Shown piece by piece: positions 23,543 to 31,771 of a stretch of 35,336 nt of DNA. The notes below the pieces were generated by a model. It ran no database searches, was not told where the DNA came from, and was given only the letters and a program-made list of their open reading frames with translations. Position 1 is the stretch's first letter; each line of letters starts with the position of its first letter. The position numbers and the translations under genes are program-made. This stretch comes from an uncultured Clostridia bacterium. GTDB lineage: Bacteria > Bacillota > Clostridia > Lachnospirales > Anaerotignaceae. Where the stretch lies: positions 1-35,336 of the forward strand of contig CALWHR010000008.1 in assembly GCA_944380455.1 (NCBI GenBank). Reading direction: 5' to 3'.

Positions 23543-24496
23543 CTAATTTAAAGGACTTATAAAGCAGGCTATGTATAAGTATATAAAATATACTGCAATT
23601 AATGCCGCACCCTGTATACGCTTAAATCTGCCTGTTATAAGCATAGGAATTATACCTATACACACAACAGCCAAACACGCCGGTATATCTAAAAACACTG
23701 TATGCGGACTTATAGCAAAGCTTCCGCCCCTTAAAAGGGCACAAACCGGCAGTATAAGTGTAGTATCTATTATATTTGCACCTATAATATTGCCGGCAGT
23801 TAATGATGCTTCTTTTTTGGATATGGCAGTTATTGCAGTTACCAGTTCCGGAAGAGATGTACCTATTGCTACCATTGTAACAGCTATAACATTTTCAGGT
23901 ACTTTTAAAAGCCGGGCTATAACACAGCCGTTATCTACCAAAAGCCGTGAACCCATTACAACTGCCGCCGCACCTATAACAAAATACACAAACTGCCAGC
24001 AAAGACCTCTTTTGGATATATAGCCTGATGTTTTAATCATTTTGCGTTTGCCGCTTTGTATATTTTCAGTTATATACATGGCAAGTATTACAAAAAGAAC
24101 TACGGCACTTTTGGCATAAAGCGTACCTTTGGCGCATAAAAGCCATAAAGAAACAACGGCACACAGCAGCATACAGCTTTTAGGCGCATACATTCTGCGT
24201 TCTACCCGCGACGGCATACACACAACAGAGAGTGCCATTATAAGACCAGTGTTTGCCGTTACCGAGCCTATGGCATTACCTACAGCCATATCAAGCCGTC
24301 CGTCCAAGGATGCCATTGCAGATACTATAAGCTCAGGCATTGTAGTTGCAAAGCTTACAATAGTAGCACCAATTATAAATTCCGGCACACCTAACAGCTT
24401 TGCCACTTCCGATGATGCGTCTACAAACATATCTCCGCCCTTTACTATGAGCACTAATCCAACAGCAAATAAAACATACACCAGTATACTATTCAT
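23543..24496 (-). CDS. Ca2+/Na+ (CaCA family) antiporter, YrbG-like
   Basis: Cation exchanger of 317 residues with about ten membrane segments, in two homologous halves. Both alpha repeats are clear: GATIVSFATTMPELIVSAMA with GNAIGSVTANTGLI, and VAIGTSLPELVTAITAISKK with GNIIGANIIDTTLI. The Glu in each TxPE segment is the ion ligand. It probably exports Ca2+ in exchange for Na+ or H+. The length and the absence of a regulatory loop match the prokaryotic YrbG type. Ribosome site GGGGGC precedes the ATG. Single gene, convergent with the LTA synthase-like gene. Confidence 0.9.
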   Translation of the reverse strand: MNSILVYVLFAVGLVLIVKGGDMFVDASSEVAKLLGVPEFIIGATIVSFATTMPELIVSAMASLDGRLDMAVGNAIGSVTANTGLIMALSVVCMPSRVERRMYAPKSCMLLCAVVSLWLLCAKGTLYAKSAVVLFVILAMYITENIQSGKRKMIKTSGYISKRGLCWQFVYFVIGAAAVVMGSRLLVDNGCVIARLLKVPENVIAVTMVAIGTSLPELVTAITAISKKEASLTAGNIIGANIIDTTLILPVCALLRGGSFAISPHTVFLDIPACLAVVCIGIIPMLITGRFKRIQGAALIAVYFIYLYIACFISPLN

Positions 24497-24574
24497 ATCA
24501 CAGCCCCCGAAATATTTATTTCATGTCCAAACCGTATAATATAATATAGTTACTCTTTATTGGGAATATAACAA

Positions 24575-24607
24575 AAACTTGTTTGTTTTACTGAAAAAAA
24601 CAAGTTT
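24575..24607. other. AT-rich hairpin upstream of the antiporter gene
   Basis: AAACTTGTTT (24575-24584) pairs with AAACAAGTTT (24598-24607). No gene needs it as a terminator; role unclear. Confidence 0.35.
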
Positions 24608-24669
24608 AAACCAGGTTTTATAACACAAAACCCCTTAACGGCTTATTTAAATATATTTGGGGTATAAAA

Positions 24670-24696
24670 AAACCGGACAGTAAATCTGTCCGGTTT
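24670..24696 (-). terminator. Terminator of CoA-transferase gene
   Basis: AAACCGGACAG (24670-24680) and CTGTCCGGTTT (24686-24696) with a 5-nt loop. The minus strand continues in a long T-run. Confidence 0.9.
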
Positions 24697-24715
24697 AAAA
24701 TCATTTAGAATATAA

Positions 24716-25939
24716 TCAGTTTTCAACAATAACGCCGTTTGCTTTAAACTCGTTAATTGTAGCGTCATCATATCCGATTGATTTAAGAATAGCTGATGAG
24801 TCCTCACCAAGTTTTGGTGAACGGCCTCTGCCGCTTTCTTCCTTAACAGCAGGCTGCTCTGTAAATACGATAGGTGTTCTTACAAAGTAGATGTTCTTGC
24901 CGTCTTTCTGCTCTTTCTTGAAGATATAGTCATTAGCCCAAGCCTGTGGGTCAACAGCGATTTCTTCCATTGTCTGAACGATTTCAAAAGGAATATCAGC
25001 AGCTGTAAGAATTTCGTTCCACTCTGCAAGAGTCTTTTTAGCAAAAGCTGGCTCAAGAATTTCAACTAACTCTTCGATATGCTGAATCATGTTCTTATGA
25101 GCACTGAATCTTTCATCTTCAAGTATGAACTCAACCTCAAGAGCTTTTGCAAGTCTGTCGATTGTCTTATCATACTGGATAGCAGCAAGCTGAATCCATC
25201 TGCCGTCTTTTGTCATGTATGTTGTACATGTAGCGCTGTTTGTATGTTTTCTTGACATTGGGTAACCATCGCTGTATTCATGAGCGCCGATAAGCCAGTT
25301 AAGACCATAGATAGCAGCGTCAAAAAGACCTACTGTAACTCTTTCGCCTTCGCCTGTTTTAGCCTGTCTGTAAAGAGCAGCGCAGATACCTGATGAAAGA
25401 GCAATACCAGCATAGTTGTCACCAAAGCCTGAAGCAGGGATACATGGTGATGTACCTTTTTCCATAAGTGTAGTAGCTACACCGCCTCTTGCGAAGTATG
25501 CTGTGTAGTCAAAACCTGGTTTGTCTTTAAGAGGACCTTCCTCGCCGTAACCAAGAATTGAAGCGTGGATAAGTCTTGGGAATTTTTTATGTAATGTGTC
25601 ATAGTCAAGTCCCATTTTAACAAGGGATTTAACTCTGTTGTTTGTGATAAATACGTCAGCTGTCTCAAGAAGTTTTAAGAAAGCTTCCATACCTTTAGGG
25701 TCTTTAAGGTTGATAGCAAGGCCTTTTTTATTAAAGTTCTGAACGTCCATGGCAGTATCTTCTCCATCCTCGCCAGGAGCTGGATAATAATACTGTCTTC
25801 CAGCGGCACGAAGGTCATCGCCTCTTGGAGCCTCTACTTTGATAACTTCTGCGCCGTAGCTTGCGAGAATTCTTGCACATGAAGGAGCGGCAATAAATGT
25901 AGCAAGTTCAACAACTTTTACTCCGTCTAACTGTCCCAT
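24716..25939 (-). CDS. Family III (CaiB/BaiF) CoA-transferase, FldA/HadA-like
   Basis: Moves CoA between carboxylic acids through an aspartyl-CoA thioester; 407 residues, cytoplasmic. The N-terminal segment LDGVKVVELATFIAAPSCAR and GAEVIKVEAPRGDD bind CoA. NFNKKGLAINLKDPKG is the family signature, and Asp174 in GFGDNYAG is the expected catalytic aspartate. The overall look is closest to transferases of amino-acid fermentation (phenyllactate or 2-hydroxyisocaproate CoA-transferase), but the 2-hydroxyacyl-CoA dehydratase genes that normally follow are not in the window. Substrate therefore open. Single gene with own promoter, a leader of about 155 nt, and terminator. Codon use looks biased like dctP and ilvD, which suggests high expression. 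AAAGGAG precedes the ATG. Confidence 0.88.
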   Translation of the reverse strand: MGQLDGVKVVELATFIAAPSCARILASYGAEVIKVEAPRGDDLRAAGRQYYYPAPGEDGEDTAMDVQNFNKKGLAINLKDPKGMEAFLKLLETADVFITNNRVKSLVKMGLDYDTLHKKFPRLIHASILGYGEEGPLKDKPGFDYTAYFARGGVATTLMEKGTSPCIPASGFGDNYAGIALSSGICAALYRQAKTGEGERVTVGLFDAAIYGLNWLIGAHEYSDGYPMSRKHTNSATCTTYMTKDGRWIQLAAIQYDKTIDRLAKALEVEFILEDERFSAHKNMIQHIEELVEILEPAFAKKTLAEWNEILTAADIPFEIVQTMEEIAVDPQAWANDYIFKKEQKDGKNIYFVRTPIVFTEQPAVKEESGRGRSPKLGEDSSAILKSIGYDDATINEFKANGVIVEN

Positions 25940-26103
25940 AATAACATTCTCCTTTTCTATTTTTTATTTCCGTCCGGTATAAACACGGAAAAAACCTCCA
26001 ACACTATATGTCGGATAATTAACATTAAATTTAGGATGCAGGACAGTCCGCCTTAATTTTACAGTATGAAGGTCAGACCAGTATCCTTATATCCTCTTAA
26101 GTA

Positions 26104-26132
26104 AATATAACACCAACAGAATGTTTTTGCAA
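26104..26132 (-). promoter_or_regulatory. Promoter of CoA-transferase gene
   Basis: TTGCAA (26132-26127), 17-bp spacer, TATATT (26109-26104). Confidence 0.62.
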
Positions 26133-26353
26133 TAACTTTTAGTTAAGTTTTTGTTAATTTCAAAACTTTTATATGTTATAAGTATGGTTAATTAATAAAT
26201 ATTTGAGCACAAAACATATAATAAACAGCAACATATACATGATGCACAAAAAACATTCAGCATTATTGTTAAATAATTTAGACTTAATTTTAATACATAC
26301 TAAATATAATCTTTTTTCAGTTACATGTGTTTTATTTAACAAAAATCCACCAA

Positions 26354-26396
26354 AAAAGCACTTAATTATTGACTTAACAAATAACTAAGTGCTTTT
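26354..26396 (-). terminator. Terminator of MATE gene
   Basis: AAAAGCACTTA (26354-26364) pairs with TAAGTGCTTTT (26386-26396). Inner bases extend the stem to about 17 bp with one G-T pair. T-run on the minus strand. Confidence 0.85.
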
Positions 26397-26407
26397 AAAT
26401 ATTGTAA

Positions 26408-27799
26408 TTACTGCTGAGCCGCAATTCCTATTCCTTCTTCGGCACAACGCAACTCTCTTGCTTTAAGATGTTTGTTAAACACCAGCAGAAATACGGTTGA
26501 GGCAATAACAGATGCCGTTATATCCGCTGCAGGCTGGGCAAAAAACGCATTTTTAGCGCCGAAAACAAAGGCAAAAAACACAACATTAAAACAGTAGAAG
26601 CATTTTCTAAACATTGAAATACAAAGTGCCGTTTTTGTTCTGCCCATTGCCGTAAGTCCGTCTACAAGTACATACTCACAGCTTAAAGGTATAATTCCAA
26701 GAGTAAATACCTTTATTCCCCAGACGGAAAGCTCTATATGCTCCGCAGAAGAAGTAAACACGCCTACAAAGTACTGAGGAACGGTTCTTGAAATTACAAA
26801 CATAACAACCGTAAATGCTGCGCACAAAAGAAGTATGTCTTTTTCGGCACGGCGTATCCTGCTGCTTTGTGCCGCACCATAATTAAAGCTTATTATAGCC
26901 TGTGTTCCGCCGCTTATGCCAAGCATAGGGCCTGTTATAAGCATAAAATAGCTTTGTATGATGGTTACGCATGTTATAAGGGTATCGCCCTCAGCTCCGC
27001 CGGCCTTCTGTAAAACAGCGTTCATAACTATAATTATAACGCTGTCAGTTGCCAGTATCAAAAAAGGCGAAAGTCCTACAGACATTATTTTAAGGCACAT
27101 TTTAAAGTCATATCCGCCGAATGTTATTTTAACAGGAGGTCTTTTGCCAAACAAAAACGATGCCGCAAAAGCGCAGGAGAAGAGCTGGCTTAAAACCGTA
27201 GCAACAGCCGCTCCCGCAACACCCATATCAAGCAGGAATATAAAAACCGGGTCTAATATAATGTTTGATACAGCGCCGATTACAACAGATGTCATGCCAA
27301 CTGTGGAAAAGCCCTGACAGTTTATAAAATAATTCAAACCCATTGCCATAAGGGCAAAAAACGTACCTGCTGTATATATACTTAAATATGTATTGGCATA
27401 TGCAAAAGTTGTCTCACTTGCACCAAACCACATAAGAAGCTTATTCTTTATTAAAAGAAAAACAATAGTAAGCACAACCGAAAAAACAGTAAGCATAAGA
27501 AAACTGTTGGCCAAAAGCCTATAAGCCATTTTCTTATTGTTTTCTCCCAAACGCATGGCCATAAGTATGGAGCCGCCCAGGCCTACAAGAGTGCCGAAAG
27601 AGCTTAAAAGAGTTACTATAGGTCCGCATACGCCTACTCCGGCCAGCGCCAAGTCCCCTACGTCTTTTATGTTGCCTATATACATTCTGTCTATAATACT
27701 GTAAAGCACGTTTACAAACTGGGCTATCATAGCCGGTATGGCTAAACGCAGCACTAAACGGCCCACAGGGTCTTTGCCTAAATCGTTTTCCTTTCTCAT
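26408..27799 (-). CDS. MATE-family multidrug/metabolite exporter
   Basis: Cation-coupled exporter of about 463 residues with twelve predicted membrane segments. It starts DLGKDPVGRLVLRLAIPAMI, and AQFVNVLYSIIDRMYIGNI is the N-half MATE signature. ISFNYGAAQSSRIRRAEKDI is the matching C-half signature after ISGGTQAI. It belongs to the MepA/NorM-like group of Firmicutes; the substrate is unknown. The ATG at 27799 (MRKENDL) is preferred over TTG 27817 because GGGAGG lies 8 bases before it. It has its own promoter and a palindrome upstream, and is divergent from the MerR-type gene, a frequent arrangement for drug exporters. Confidence 0.9.
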   Translation of the reverse strand: MRKENDLGKDPVGRLVLRLAIPAMIAQFVNVLYSIIDRMYIGNIKDVGDLALAGVGVCGPIVTLLSSFGTLVGLGGSILMAMRLGENNKKMAYRLLANSFLMLTVFSVVLTIVFLLIKNKLLMWFGASETTFAYANTYLSIYTAGTFFALMAMGLNYFINCQGFSTVGMTSVVIGAVSNIILDPVFIFLLDMGVAGAAVATVLSQLFSCAFAASFLFGKRPPVKITFGGYDFKMCLKIMSVGLSPFLILATDSVIIIVMNAVLQKAGGAEGDTLITCVTIIQSYFMLITGPMLGISGGTQAIISFNYGAAQSSRIRRAEKDILLLCAAFTVVMFVISRTVPQYFVGVFTSSAEHIELSVWGIKVFTLGIIPLSCEYVLVDGLTAMGRTKTALCISMFRKCFYCFNVVFFAFVFGAKNAFFAQPAADITASVIASTVFLLVFNKHLKARELRCAEEGIGIAAQQ

Positions 27800-27832
27800 A
27801 ATTATGTCCTCCCCCAATATTCATTCCAAATC

Positions 27833-27860
27833 ATTATAACAAAAGTCTGCATTTTTTCAA
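27833..27860 (-). promoter_or_regulatory. Promoter of MATE gene
   Basis: TTGAAA (27860-27855), 16-bp spacer, TATAAT (27838-27833). Confidence 0.65.
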
Positions 27861-27883
27861 TATATAACAGATTTGTTATATAT
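27860..27883. promoter_or_regulatory. Palindrome upstream of MATE promoter, candidate operator
   Basis: ATATATAACA (27860-27869), GATT, TGTTATATAT (27874-27883): a perfect 10-bp inverted repeat that touches the -35 hexamer. Binding protein unknown. Confidence 0.5.
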
Positions 27884-28042
27884 AAACATTTTAAACTCAG
27901 TTAAATATTCTTATTAGTCCATATTTTAAGGCATTATTGCAATATTATATTTTTTGTTAATATAATAAAAACAACGCTTTATTGTGTTAAATTTGTTCTG
28001 CTGGGATATTATAATTCTTTGACTTAAAGCCAAGGGGAAAGG

Positions 28043-28080
28043 AGAAAAACCGCTTTTAAGCATAAAGTGCGGTTTATATT
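28043..28080 (+). other. Hairpin in front of the MerR gene
   Basis: AAACCGC and GCGGTTT form an inverted repeat of about 7-10 bp (one bulge), followed by ATATTTT. It separates a GGGGAAAGGAG ribosome-site-like stretch (28034-28044) from the coding frame, and looks like a terminator or attenuator. Confidence 0.45.
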
Positions 28081-28092
28081 TTAAAAGCTTAT

Positions 28093-28890
28093 ATAAAAAA
28101 ACTATATACAATAGGGGAAACAGCCAAACTTTTAGGCATATCAACCCAAACATTGCGGTACTACGATAAAATTGGACTGCTTTCGCCAAGCCATACAGAT
28201 GAAAACACCGGATACAGATATTATCATTACAACCAGTTCCACTATATAGACCGTATTAAATATCTTCAGTCATTCGGCATGTGCCTTGACGATATATCAA
28301 ATATTATGCACAGCGGCAGTGTTGACCGCCTTCTGCCATATCTTAAAGAAAAGAAAAAAGAGCTGAAAAAAGATTTAAAGGATGTTAAAGAAAAAATTAA
28401 TGATATCGACTGGTACATAAACTATTTTACATATCTTACTCAGGGAGAAAATTTAAACAGCTTTTATAAGATACAAAAAGACACACGCTATATACTCAGC
28501 GTTCCCTGCATTTATAAAGAGCCTCTGGCACAAATGGAAATTCGCCTTGCTGAAGCTAAAAGCCGCAGTGAATACACCAATTCACGGTTTTTGCGTCAAT
28601 ACGGCTATAAAGTTAATTTTAACTCAATGCTTAAAGGCGAGTTTTATCCTACGGAATATTTTATATATTTCAGGCAGAAACCTGAGCTTGACAAAAAGCT
28701 ATTTTCTATTCTTCCAGCTGGAGAATATTTATGCTTTCAAACTCAGGCTCTTGAGGAAAACTGGGATATTAATCTTTTAAGCGAGTATTTCAAAAACAAA
28801 CCAAAGCCTAAACTGGTGCTTGCCCTTGAGTTTGAGGATAACTTAGTTGAATACTCCAAAGCGCAGTACGAAATACAAATACTTATTTAG
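28093..28890 (+). CDS. MerR-family regulator, start codon unresolved
   Basis: DNA-binding activator/repressor of about 265 residues. The frame that contains TLRYYDKIGLLSPS is open from 28066 and reads KKLYTIGETAKLLGISTQ before it, which is the first helix-turn-helix of MerR, so the true protein begins near 28093. No ATG, GTG or TTG exists in frame there; the codon at the expected Met position is ATA (28093). A TTG at 28153 would cut off the first helix. After the HTH (to about residue 75 from the ATA) comes a coiled helix (KEKKKELKKDLKDVKEKIND) and a C-terminal GyrI/BltR-like effector domain. It probably controls the MerR-type promoter just downstream. The gene may be damaged or use a rare start. 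Confidence 0.72.
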   Translation: MKKLYTIGETAKLLGISTQTLRYYDKIGLLSPSHTDENTGYRYYHYNQFHYIDRIKYLQSFGMCLDDISNIMHSGSVDRLLPYLKEKKKELKKDLKDVKEKINDIDWYINYFTYLTQGENLNSFYKIQKDTRYILSVPCIYKEPLAQMEIRLAEAKSRSEYTNSRFLRQYGYKVNFNSMLKGEFYPTEYFIYFRQKPELDKKLFSILPAGEYLCFQTQALEENWDINLLSEYFKNKPKPKLVLALEFEDNLVEYSKAQYEIQILI

Positions 28891-28902
28891 TAAAAATATA
28901 CA

Positions 28903-28933
28903 TTGACCTTATTCTAACTATAAGAATTAACAT
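28903..28933 (+). promoter_or_regulatory. MerR-type promoter (19-bp spacer) of the lyase/BCCT/mmuM unit
   Basis: TTGACC (28903-28908), 19-bp spacer, TAACAT (28928-28933). The spacer contains dyad symmetry (ATTCT-n7-AGAAT and CTTAT-n7-ATAAG). An over-long 19-bp spacer with a dyad between -35 and -10 is the hallmark of promoters activated by MerR proteins. Confidence 0.7.
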
Positions 28934-28965
28934 CAAATTATAGTTAAATGTTATTTTTATAACAT
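28915..28965 (+). repeat. Two inverted repeats in leader of the lyase gene
   Basis: TAACTATAA (28915-28923) with TTATAGTTA (28938-28946), and ATGTTAT (28948-28954) with ATAACAT (28959-28965), just before the ribosome site. They could be operator halves or mRNA structure. Confidence 0.5.
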
Positions 28966-28984
28966 AAAGGGAGGCGATGTTATT

Positions 28985-30154
28985 TTGCTTAGTGAAAACA
29001 CAGAAATACTTTATAGGGGCACTGAACAAAAACCAAATGCCCTAAGTCCCGAAACGCCGCCTATTTATCCGGCATCAGCCTATATAATAGACGACACAAG
29101 GGATTATGAGTTTGCCAATAACGGCGGAAAATATTTTTATAACCGCACAGCAAACCCAAACCGTGACGGTCTTGGCTAAGCCATTTCATATTTGGAAAAC
29201 GGCGAAATCACACTCATCTGTTCATCGGGCATAGCGGATATCAGCACAACTCTTTTTTCTCTTTTAAAAAGCGGCGACCACGCTATATTCAGCAAGGACA
29301 TATACGGCGAAACAATAGAGCTTATATCAATGCTTAGAAATTTCGGCATAGATATAACAACAGCTGATTTTACAGACATTGAAACTTTAAAGACTTTATT
29401 TAAAGCAAATACAAAGCTTGTATATACCGAAATTATGGCTAACCCTCTTACGCAGGTAGTTGATATTGAAAAAATTTCGTCTTTAGCTCACCAACATAAC
29501 TGCCTAACTGTAGTTGACAGCACATTTACAACACCTTTTGTTATTAAGCCAATAAATTTTGGAGCTGATATAGTAATTCACAGCTTAACTAAATTCTTCG
29601 GCGGCCACAGCGATGTTACAGGCGGCTCTATTACATCATCTAAAGAAATTATAAATAAAATTCGTCATTCATATCTTCTTTTAGGCGCCGTGCTTGACGC
29701 CAACTCATCCTGGCTTATACACCGCAGTATTAAAACTCTTGGCTTACGAATGAAAGCTCAGCTTAATAACGCATATACTCTGGCAAAAGCTTTAAAAAAC
29801 ATTTCTGCTGTTAAAGAAGTTTATTACCCTGGCTTAGAGGAACATCCTCAGCATAAACTTGCAGAAAAAATATTATCAAACGGCTACGGAACAATGATAA
29901 GCTTTAGGGTTGAAGATAACCGTGATAAGGTAGACCAATTTATACATTCCCTTAAAACGGTTAAATACCTTGGCACTTTGGGCGGAATACGCACCACAAT
30001 AGCACATCCTGTATCTGCCTTCAGGGGTGAATTTACAAATGAGGAATTATACAAAATGGGGCTTACAGAAGGACTTATAAGAATATCTACAGGGGCTGAA
30101 GATATAAATGATTTAATTGCTGATTTCACACAGGCTTTGGAGGTTTTTGTTTAA
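28985..30154 (+). pseudogene. Cys/Met-metabolism PLP lyase (methionine gamma-lyase/cystathionine type), interrupted by in-frame TAA
   Basis: Homologue of methionine gamma-lyase and cystathionine beta/gamma enzymes, PLP-dependent, about 389 codons. Codon 65 (29177-29179) is TAA, right after NPNRDGLG; the same frame continues with AISYLENGEITLICSSG and reads on to 30154. A Glu or Gln codon is expected there (GAA or CAA to TAA is one base). Downstream motifs are intact: VYTEIMANPL, VVDSTFTTPF and the PLP lysine Lys203 in HSLTKFFGGHSD. No ribosome site precedes the second half, so two active pieces are unlikely. Start is a TTG at 28985 with GGGAGG about 10 bases upstream. It is first gene of the unit and may be a recent null allele. 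Confidence 0.85.
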
Positions 30155-30166
30155 ACAAACGGGGAG

Positions 30167-31771
30167 ATGATATATATATTTAAAAACGCAAACAAAACAC
30201 TTATAGCAATAGCCATTATTGTATTGGTAGCCGTTATTATACCTATTATACTTATACCTAACACGGTTATAACTGTAATAAACACTCTTTATAATTTTAT
30301 AACATCAGACATGGCATGGTTTTTCCTGCTTATAGGTGTTGCATACACAATTATAACAATACTTTTTTTAACAACAAAATGGGGCGATATAAAACTGGGC
30401 GGCAGAAGTGCAAAACCGCATTACAAAACATTCACATGGATTACAATGAACCTTTGCTCCGCTCTTGCTGCCGGAATACTTATATTTGGTATGTGTGAAT
30501 GGATGTATTATGTTAATGGAACACCTTTTAATATTGAGCCGGGTTCTATTGAGGCTTACGAATACGCATCGGCTTATGGTATGTTCCACTGGGGTTTTTC
30601 TGCCTGGGCATTTTATCTTATACCTGGTGTAGCCATTGGTTACCTTTACTGGAACAAAAAAATAGGCGATTTAAGGATATCTGCTCTCTGCTCTAATGTA
30701 GTAGGCGGAAATGCCGCTTGGCAGAAAGTATTAAGAATTGTAATAGACGCTATAATAGTTTTCTGCTACTTTATGGCTATTATGACAACTGTAGGCATAG
30801 GCACACCTGTTTTAGGCGAGCTTGCAAGCTCAATACTTGGAATACCTAATTCCTTCGGCCTTAAAATAGGCGTTATACTTGTATTCTGCCTTTTCTTTAC
30901 ACTTTCAACATCAAAATCTATTGCCAAAGGCATGGGCAAAATAAGTGATTTTAACGTAATACTGGCTATAATATTTTTTGCCTTCGTTCTTATAGTAGGC
31001 GACACAAGCTTTATACTTAACAACATTGTTATGGCTATAGGCACAAATATCCGTGAGTTTGTAAGAATGAGCTTTAATACCGATGCCATAGCACAAACAG
31101 GCTTTATACAGAGCTGGACTATATTCTATTGGGCATGGTATGTTGCCATATCTTTTATGTGCGGTATTTGGATTGCAAGAACATCTTACGGCAGAACATT
31201 TAAGGAAATAGCTATTGCCAACTGCTTCTGGGCACCTTTAGCCTGCTGGATAACATTCGGCATACTTGGAAACTACGGCCTTGGCCAGGAGCTTTTCCAC
31301 GGCCTTAACCTTTCAGGCGTTATTAATGATATAGGCAACAACGGCGTTACTCTTATGGTGCTTGAAACAATGCCATTGCCTAAATTAGCCATTATCGTAT
31401 TTATGGTTCTTATTTTCTTTAATCTTGCAACAACAGCTACAGGCAACGGCACAGCTCTTAGTATGTATACATCCATAGGCTTAAAGCCTGATGAAGAACC
31501 AAACCCATTATATAAAACTTTCTGGTGTGTGCTTTTCCTTATAATACCAGTTGGCATACTTATACTTGAGCATAATGTTGAAGGTCTTAACGTACTTAAT
31601 ACAATACAGTCACTTATTACAATTTCCGCCCTTCCGGTGCTTATAGCCCTTGTTGTGCTTTTCTGGGCATTTATAAAAGCTATTAAAAAAGATATACAAA
31701 GCGGCGAAATAGTAAATGCCGTTGATGAAAATAAAGCATTTAACTGGGCAAAAGGAAAGGACGTGGAATAA
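30167..31771 (+). CDS. BCCT-family transporter, CaiT-like
   Basis: Transporter for quaternary-ammonium or sulfonium compounds, 534 residues, twelve membrane segments. The subgroup is closer to the carnitine/butyrobetaine exchanger CaiT than to Na+-coupled BetP: EWMYYVNGTPFNIEPGS, EYASAYGMFHWGFSAWAFY. The family box is WTIFYWAWYVA (residues 317-327). Three aromatic box residues on helix 4 are kept (Trp142, Trp147, Tyr150), but the second Trp of the usual YWAWW is Tyr325, so the ligand may differ from carnitine. The ATG is directly preceded by GGGGAG, an unusually short spacing. The gene starts 12 bases after the lyase stop and joins the M20 gene as TAAATG. Its neighbours suggest S-methylmethionine as a ligand; that is inference. 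Confidence 0.9.
   Translation: MIYIFKNANKTLIAIAIIVLVAVIIPIILIPNTVITVINTLYNFITSDMAWFFLLIGVAYTIITILFLTTKWGDIKLGGRSAKPHYKTFTWITMNLCSALAAGILIFGMCEWMYYVNGTPFNIEPGSIEAYEYASAYGMFHWGFSAWAFYLIPGVAIGYLYWNKKIGDLRISALCSNVVGGNAAWQKVLRIVIDAIIVFCYFMAIMTTVGIGTPVLGELASSILGIPNSFGLKIGVILVFCLFFTLSTSKSIAKGMGKISDFNVILAIIFFAFVLIVGDTSFILNNIVMAIGTNIREFVRMSFNTDAIAQTGFIQSWTIFYWAWYVAISFMCGIWIARTSYGRTFKEIAIANCFWAPLACWITFGILGNYGLGQELFHGLNLSGVINDIGNNGVTLMVLETMPLPKLAIIVFMVLIFFNLATTATGNGTALSMYTSIGLKPDEEPNPLYKTFWCVLFLIIPVGILILEHNVEGLNVLNTIQSLITISALPVLIALVVLFWAFIKAIKKDIQSGEIVNAVDENKAFNWAKGKDVE

Larger units (their letters stand above)
25940..26407. other. 468-bp intergenic region between CoA-transferase and MATE genes
   Basis: Contains the CoA-transferase promoter (26104-26132), its leader with a small hairpin close to the gene (TTTCCGT / ACGGAAA on the minus strand), and the MATE terminator (26354-26396). 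Between about 26135 and 26350 the sequence is AT-rich with no supported gene. Confidence 0.6.

Noticed and set aside
26203-26388. 61-codon open frame (plus strand) between CoA-transferase and MATE genes
   Set aside because: TTG start, no ribosome site, AT-rich and ends inside the MATE terminator; no recognisable motif.
27926-28189. 87-codon open frame on the minus strand over the MerR start
   Set aside because: Shadow of the MerR leader and HTH region; composition and content unlike a protein gene.
29177-29179. Recoding (selenocysteine or pyrrolysine) at the lyase stop
   Set aside because: The codon is TAA, which neither system reads; a null mutation is simpler.
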